Of a stretch of DNA of 38,861 nt, positions 34,852 to 38,861 are shown piece by piece. Source of the DNA: Sphaerotilus sp. Its GTDB lineage: Bacteria > Pseudomonadota > Gammaproteobacteria > Burkholderiales > Burkholderiaceae_C. The position numbers and the translations under genes are program-made. Each line of letters starts with the position of its first letter. Position 1 is the stretch's first letter. The notes under the pieces are model-generated. The model was not told the origin of the DNA, ran no database searches, and was given only the letters and a program-made list of their open reading frames with translations. The stretch covers positions 1 to 38,861 of the forward strand of contig NZ_JAAFKF010000029.1 in NCBI RefSeq assembly GCF_013299175.1. The letters are read 5' to 3'.

Positions 34852-37800
34852 ATGTCCCGCGATCTGTTCCCCAGCCCCTGGCTTGTCAACACGCTGCTGG
34901 ACGAGGGCTTCGTCTCCCAGCAGCGCAGCGCGCTGGGCAAGTCACCAATCCCGCATGACCTGGTCCAGTGGCTGGAGCGGCATTTCGATGCTGACGTGCT
35001 GTCCAGGTGCAGCGAGGCCCAGCTAGAGGACAAATTCATCGGCCCGCTGCTGACCCAGTTGGGCTGGACCACGGTGGCGCAGCAAAGCCTGACCGTGCAG
35101 GGCAAGCTCGCCAAGCCCGACTGGTGTCTGGTGCTGCAGCCCGGCCAGGACGACGCCCTCATTGCCAGCAAGGACCACACGCGCATCCAGGCGATCTGTG
35201 AGTCCAAGGCATGGGGCAAGACGCTGGACACTGGCAAGGCCAGCCGCGAGCACAACCCCCACCACCAACTGCAGGACTATCTCAGCACCTTGCGGGTGCG
35301 TTTCGGCTTCCTGACCAACGGCCATCTCTGGCGCGTCTACGACACCGACAAGATCACGGCCAGGAAGACCTTCATCCAGTTCGACTTGCGCACGATGCTG
35401 GCGCTGGAGGCGGGTGCCGAAAGGACCGAGGCGCTGGCCTTGTTCGCCTTTTTCTTTGGGCGCGATACCTATGTGCCGCCAGCGGTCGCGGGGCAACCCA
35501 GCGCCATCGAGCAGGCCCTTGCCGCCTCCGCCGATTTCACGCTCGACGTGGAAGAAAACCTCAAGGCGGTGATCTACGGCTATGCGGGCGAGGATTCCCT
35601 GTTTGAACGCATGGGCCGTGCCATCCACCGCGCCAGCCCCGAGGCGGACATGGCCAGCGTGTACGAGAACAGCGTGGTGCTGCTGTTCCGCCTGCTGTTT
35701 GTCGTCTACTTTGAAGACAAGAACCGCGACCTGCTGGCCCGCCATCCGTTCTATGGCCGCTACAGCCTGGAGCAGATCTTTCGCAGCCTGCCGGAACAAT
35801 CCGGCGTCAGCAGCACGCTGCACGACGGCGTCTACGCGCTGAAGCATTTGTTCGAGATCATCGACGAAGGTGCCGAAGACATCGACATCCCGCTCTTCAA
35901 TGGCGGCTTGTTCGATCCCCAGCGTGCGCCGCTGCTGCTGCGGCCCAAGATTTTCGACAACGCCACGTTGCGGCAGATCTTTGAAAAACTGCTGTACAAG
36001 ACCAACCGCGGCACGACCTTGTTCGATACGCGACGCGATTTCAAGAACATGAGCGTCACCCACCTCGGGCGCATCTACGAAGGCTTGCTGGAATTCCGTT
36101 TCGAGAAGGCGGCCGAAAGCGCCGTCTACCTCGAATATGAAAGTGCGGCCACCAGGGGGAAATCCATCGAGGCGTACTTTGATGCCTACGACACCGCGCT
36201 CATCCGCAAGGAAAAGGGCTTCCGGGCGTTGCGCGAAGTCAGCGTGAAAAAAGGCGACGTTTACCTCAAGAGCGCCAGCAATTCCAGAAAAACATCCGCC
36301 AGCTACTACACGCCGACTTCGCTGTCCGAGCCGCTGGTCAAGGCCAGTGTGGACCGTGCGCTGTCGGCTGCCGGCGTGCAGGCGCAGGGCAAAGCCTTGA
36401 TGGACCTGAAGATTCTGGACAACGCCTGCGGCAGCGGCCATTTTCTGGTGGAGGCGCTGAATTATCTGACCGACCTGGCCCTGGCCCGGCTCGATACGGA
36501 TGCCGACCTGCAGCAACTGGTGACGCAGGAGAACGCCAAGATTGCCGAACAATTGAAGTTCCTGAACATCGACTACGCGCCCGACGACGCGCAAATCCTC
36601 AAGCGCGCGCTTCTCAAGCGGTGCATCTTTGGCGTGGACCTGAATCCGTTTGCCGTGGAGTTGGCGCGTCTGAGCTTGTGGATGGACAGTTTCATCTTCG
36701 GCACGCCGCTGTCGTTCATCGAGCACCACGTCCAGCATGGCAACGCCCTGATGGGGTCCAGCGTGCAGGAGTTCATCGCCTACAACGCGACCGAGGCCCA
36801 GCAAAACGACCTGTTCGTGGACAACCTGAGCGCCCGTTTCGATGAACTGCACACCGTCATGCAGGCACTCGGCGCCATGCGCGACACCACGGCCGCAGAG
36901 GTGGCGCAGTCCAAGCAGTTGTGGAAGGACGCGATTGCGCCCAAGCTCAACCTGCTGTCGCGGGCGCTGAGCTTCCTCTGCACGCGCCGGGCCATGCTGG
37001 CGGAGGGGGACGCCAACGCCTGCGAGGCGCTGAGCAAGACGCCCAATCTCGTCAACGCGCTGTTCGATGCGTCCAGGGGCGGGGCTGCTGCGCTCCGGCA
37101 GGTCGAAGCCTATGCGCGCAAATACCGCTTCTTCCATTACGAAGTGGCGTTTCCCGAAGCCTTCGCCGGTGCCCGCAAGGGTTTCGACATCATTGTGGGC
37201 AACCCGCCCTGGGATAAAACCAAGTTTTCGGACACGGATTTTTTTCCGCAATACCACAGTAATTATCGGAGTTTGAAGAATACCGAGAAGGCGGCCGTGC
37301 AGGCGCGTTTGCTGGAGAGTGGTCACATCGCTGCGGTCTACCGGGATACGATCGCTTCCCAAGACGCTGCCAACGCGTATTACAAGGACAAGAAGGTCTT
37401 TCCATTGAACAAGGGCGCGGGCGACGGCAACCTGTTCCGGTTGTTTGTCGAGCGTAACCTGGGGCTGCTGTGTGATGGGGGTAATCTGAGTTATGTGCTG
37501 CCCAGCGCGCTGATGTTCGAAGAGGGTTCGACCGGGCTGAGAAAACACATTTTCTCGAACTGCCGGATGGTGTTCTTCTACAGCTTCGAGAACCGAAAAC
37601 CCATCTTCCCGGACGTGGACTCGCGCTACAAGTTCGCGTTGATGCAGTTGGTCAACACGCCGCCTGTGGTTGAAGACGCCGAAGATCAACCCATCGACAC
37701 GGCGTTCTACCTGCTGGATGCGGCCGACTTGCTGCGGCCGGAGGTGCATGTGGCTTATCCGCTGGCGACCGTCAAGGCGCTGTCGCCCGAGCAATGGGCC

Positions 37801-38718
37801 TTGATGGAACTGAGCGACAAGACCGACCTGCCCATCTTGCAGAAGTGCTACGGCGCCTTCCCCGCGTTGTCCGCCGACTGGCTCGATTTCCGTCGCGAGC
37901 TGCACATGACCGATGACAAGGACTTGTTCATCGAGAAGCCGGCGTTCGGATTGCTGCCGCTGTACGAGGGCAAGATGGTCTGGCAGTACAGCCATGTCTT
38001 CGACGGGCCGCAATACTGGCTGGATCGACCGGCGTTCGACGAGCGGCTGCGCAAGAAGGAATTGCACCGCATGGCCCAGGACTTGGCCTGCCCGAAGGCT
38101 GCCGTGGCGCAGCATGCCGGCGCGGTTCGCTATGACCGTGCATCCGTTCGATTGGCCTTCCGCGAGATTGCCCGAGACACGGATGAGCGGACGCTGATTT
38201 TCGGCCTGCTTCCGAAGGATTGCGGTCTGGGGCACACACTGTTTGCCAATGCAGGCAAGACCTACTGGGCGGACGAGGCTGGCGCCGTTCAGGCCGAGTT
38301 TGTCTCGCCGCTGCGCTTGCTGTTTGCGCTCGCTTGGTTCAACAGCCTGCCCGCCGACTGGCTGGCGCGGTTCATGGTGCAGATCCATGTCAGCTTGACC
38401 TATCTGTACCGGTTGCCCATCCCGCAACCCAGCGATGCGGACATCCGTGCCAACGCCGACTACGCACAGCTTGCGAAGAACGCCTTGTTGTTGACCTTGG
38501 CCGCGGGCTGGGATGACTTTGCCGAGTTGGCGCCGCTGTTCGGTGTCGAACGCAAGGATGTTCCTCTCACCGCCAAGGCCAGGGACACGCTGCGGGTGCA
38601 GAACGACAAGACCGTGGCCCGGCTGTACGGCCTCACCGACGCCGAATTCGCCCACCTGCTGCGCAGCTTCAAGGGGATGGCGACGAAGCGGCCGGAGTAC
38701 GTGGCGCTGCTGCAGTAG
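34852..38718 (+). CDS. Single-chain (Type IIG-like) restriction-modification enzyme
   Basis: A 1288-residue enzyme that would cut and methylate the same DNA site. The N-terminus fits a PD-(D/E)XK nuclease: LEDKFIGPLLTQLGW near residue 58-72, PDWCLVL with Asp90, then CESK with Glu117 and Lys119, then HHQLQDYLSTLRVRFGFLTNG. A helical connector follows (to ~490). The methyltransferase has SYYTPTSLSEPLV near 483, motif I ILDNACGSGHFLVEA near 521, GVDLNPFAVELARLSLWMDS near 590, and motif IV NPPW at 784-787, which marks an adenine-N6 methylase. The C-terminal ~400 residues probably hold the target-recognition domain. ATG 34852 has a weak ribosome site. GC content dips to about 50% around 37201-37320 by hand count, unlike the neighbours, suggesting transfer. 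No partner specificity or helicase genes are in view. Confidence 0.88.
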   Translation: MSRDLFPSPWLVNTLLDEGFVSQQRSALGKSPIPHDLVQWLERHFDADVLSRCSEAQLEDKFIGPLLTQLGWTTVAQQSLTVQGKLAKPDWCLVLQPGQDDALIASKDHTRIQAICESKAWGKTLDTGKASREHNPHHQLQDYLSTLRVRFGFLTNGHLWRVYDTDKITARKTFIQFDLRTMLALEAGAERTEALALFAFFFGRDTYVPPAVAGQPSAIEQALAASADFTLDVEENLKAVIYGYAGEDSLFERMGRAIHRASPEADMASVYENSVVLLFRLLFVVYFEDKNRDLLARHPFYGRYSLEQIFRSLPEQSGVSSTLHDGVYALKHLFEIIDEGAEDIDIPLFNGGLFDPQRAPLLLRPKIFDNATLRQIFEKLLYKTNRGTTLFDTRRDFKNMSVTHLGRIYEGLLEFRFEKAAESAVYLEYESAATRGKSIEAYFDAYDTALIRKEKGFRALREVSVKKGDVYLKSASNSRKTSASYYTPTSLSEPLVKASVDRALSAAGVQAQGKALMDLKILDNACGSGHFLVEALNYLTDLALARLDTDADLQQLVTQENAKIAEQLKFLNIDYAPDDAQILKRALLKRCIFGVDLNPFAVELARLSLWMDSFIFGTPLSFIEHHVQHGNALMGSSVQEFIAYNATEAQQNDLFVDNLSARFDELHTVMQALGAMRDTTAAEVAQSKQLWKDAIAPKLNLLSRALSFLCTRRAMLAEGDANACEALSKTPNLVNALFDASRGGAAALRQVEAYARKYRFFHYEVAFPEAFAGARKGFDIIVGNPPWDKTKFSDTDFFPQYHSNYRSLKNTEKAAVQARLLESGHIAAVYRDTIASQDAANAYYKDKKVFPLNKGAGDGNLFRLFVERNLGLLCDGGNLSYVLPSALMFEEGSTGLRKHIFSNCRMVFFYSFENRKPIFPDVDSRYKFALMQLVNTPPVVEDAEDQPIDTAFYLLDAADLLRPEVHVAYPLATVKALSPEQWALMELSDKTDLPILQKCYGAFPALSADWLDFRRELHMTDDKDLFIEKPAFGLLPLYEGKMVWQYSHVFDGPQYWLDRPAFDERLRKKELHRMAQDLACPKAAVAQHAGAVRYDRASVRLAFREIARDTDERTLIFGLLPKDCGLGHTLFANAGKTYWADEAGAVQAEFVSPLRLLFALAWFNSLPADWLARFMVQIHVSLTYLYRLPIPQPSDADIRANADYAQLAKNALLLTLAAGWDDFAELAPLFGVERKDVPLTAKARDTLRVQNDKTVARLYGLTDAEFAHLLRSFKGMATKRPEYVALLQ

Positions 38719-38761
38719 CCACCGGGCGGCCGCACCTGGCTGACCCGGACGAAGCGACAAG

Positions 38762-38861
38762 CCCCGGGGTTCAGCCCGGGGTCGAGCGTTCAAGCCGGAA
38801 CGGCTTGTCAAGCGACATGTATGGAAATACAGTTGTCGGATGGAAGCCGTGAAGACCCTCA
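38762..38861 (+). ncRNA. Chain of hairpins resembling the 5' part of a structured RNA (cut by window end)
   Basis: After the restriction gene come three hairpins in a row: CCCCGGG-GTTCAG-CCCGGGG (38762-38781), CAAGCCG-GAA-CGGCTTG (38791-38807), and a two-part stem CGACA/TGTCG enclosing TGTAT-GGAA-ATACA from about 38812. The last loop is a GNRA tetraloop, typical of folded RNAs such as group II intron domain I. There is no T-run, so a plain terminator is unlikely beyond the first hairpin. The sequence continues past the window. The class is a guess; no conserved domain V or reverse transcriptase is visible. Confidence 0.35.

Noticed and set aside
35023-38811. A 1262-residue minus-strand open frame opposite the restriction enzyme
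   Set aside because: Antisense shadow; composition is typical of GC-rich non-coding frames and it has no motif, while the plus strand has clear nuclease and methylase motifs.

Overview
The window is high-GC chromosomal DNA from a betaproteobacterium, most likely order Burkholderiales and possibly near Leptothrix, Sphaerotilus, Ideonella or Rubrivivax. That placement is inferred from gene content and order, not from a search. Supporting signs are the run TPR protein, lolB, ispE, tRNA-Gln, prs, rplY, pth; the neighbourhood ftsY, rsmD, coaD, yfhL-type ferredoxin; and mutM, dynamin-like GTPase, mutY, LON-domain protein, rapZ, recN, nadK, hrcA.

Layout. (1) 1-1030, minus: the N-terminal 343 residues of a giant LapA-like surface adhesin, cut by the window edge, preceded on the same strand by a glycerophosphodiester phosphodiesterase. 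(2) 2151-7448, plus: a 1311-residue FAD/Fe-S dehydrogenase, then a DUF971 protein and ubiE. (3) 7449-7780: an AT-richer regulatory gap with a candidate promoter and a perfect inverted repeat. (4) 7781-16629, plus: an exopolysaccharide cluster of the kind found beside XrtA/PEP-CTERM systems. It encodes a priming sugar transferase, an export lipoprotein, a chain-length protein, a tyrosine autokinase, an outer-membrane protein and an ExeA-like ATPase. The ATPase is joined through a Pro-Ala repeat to a degenerate UDP-GlcNAc 2-epimerase-like domain, and that joint is broken by one extra G at the exact centre of 22 hexamers. (5) 16633-19936: ftsY, rsmD, coaD, ferredoxin and pth. (6) 19954-25231, minus: rplY, prs, tRNA-Gln, ispE, lolB and a TPR protein. 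(7) 25306-29346, plus: mutM, dynamin-like GTPase and mutY. (8) 29336-33544, minus: a tightly overlapping series nadK, recN, rapZ and LON-domain protein. (9) hrcA, a CAU-anticodon tRNA, and immediately after it a 1289-residue single-chain restriction-modification enzyme, the likely edge of an accessory island. The last ~100 bases form a chain of hairpins that looks like a structured RNA cut by the window end.

How it fits together. The adhesin and the exopolysaccharide cluster are both surface or biofilm functions, while most of the rest is housekeeping: membrane lipid and isoprenoid precursors, lipoprotein sorting, PRPP and CoA synthesis, translation, oxidative-damage repair and NADP synthesis. 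The most unusual items are the ATPase/epimerase-like fusion with its 11+G+11 repeat, the apparent loss of catalytic residues in the epimerase-like half, the absence from this window of exosortase and other usual cluster partners, and the tRNA-adjacent restriction enzyme with its structured tail. All functional calls come from reading motifs by eye; no database search was possible.
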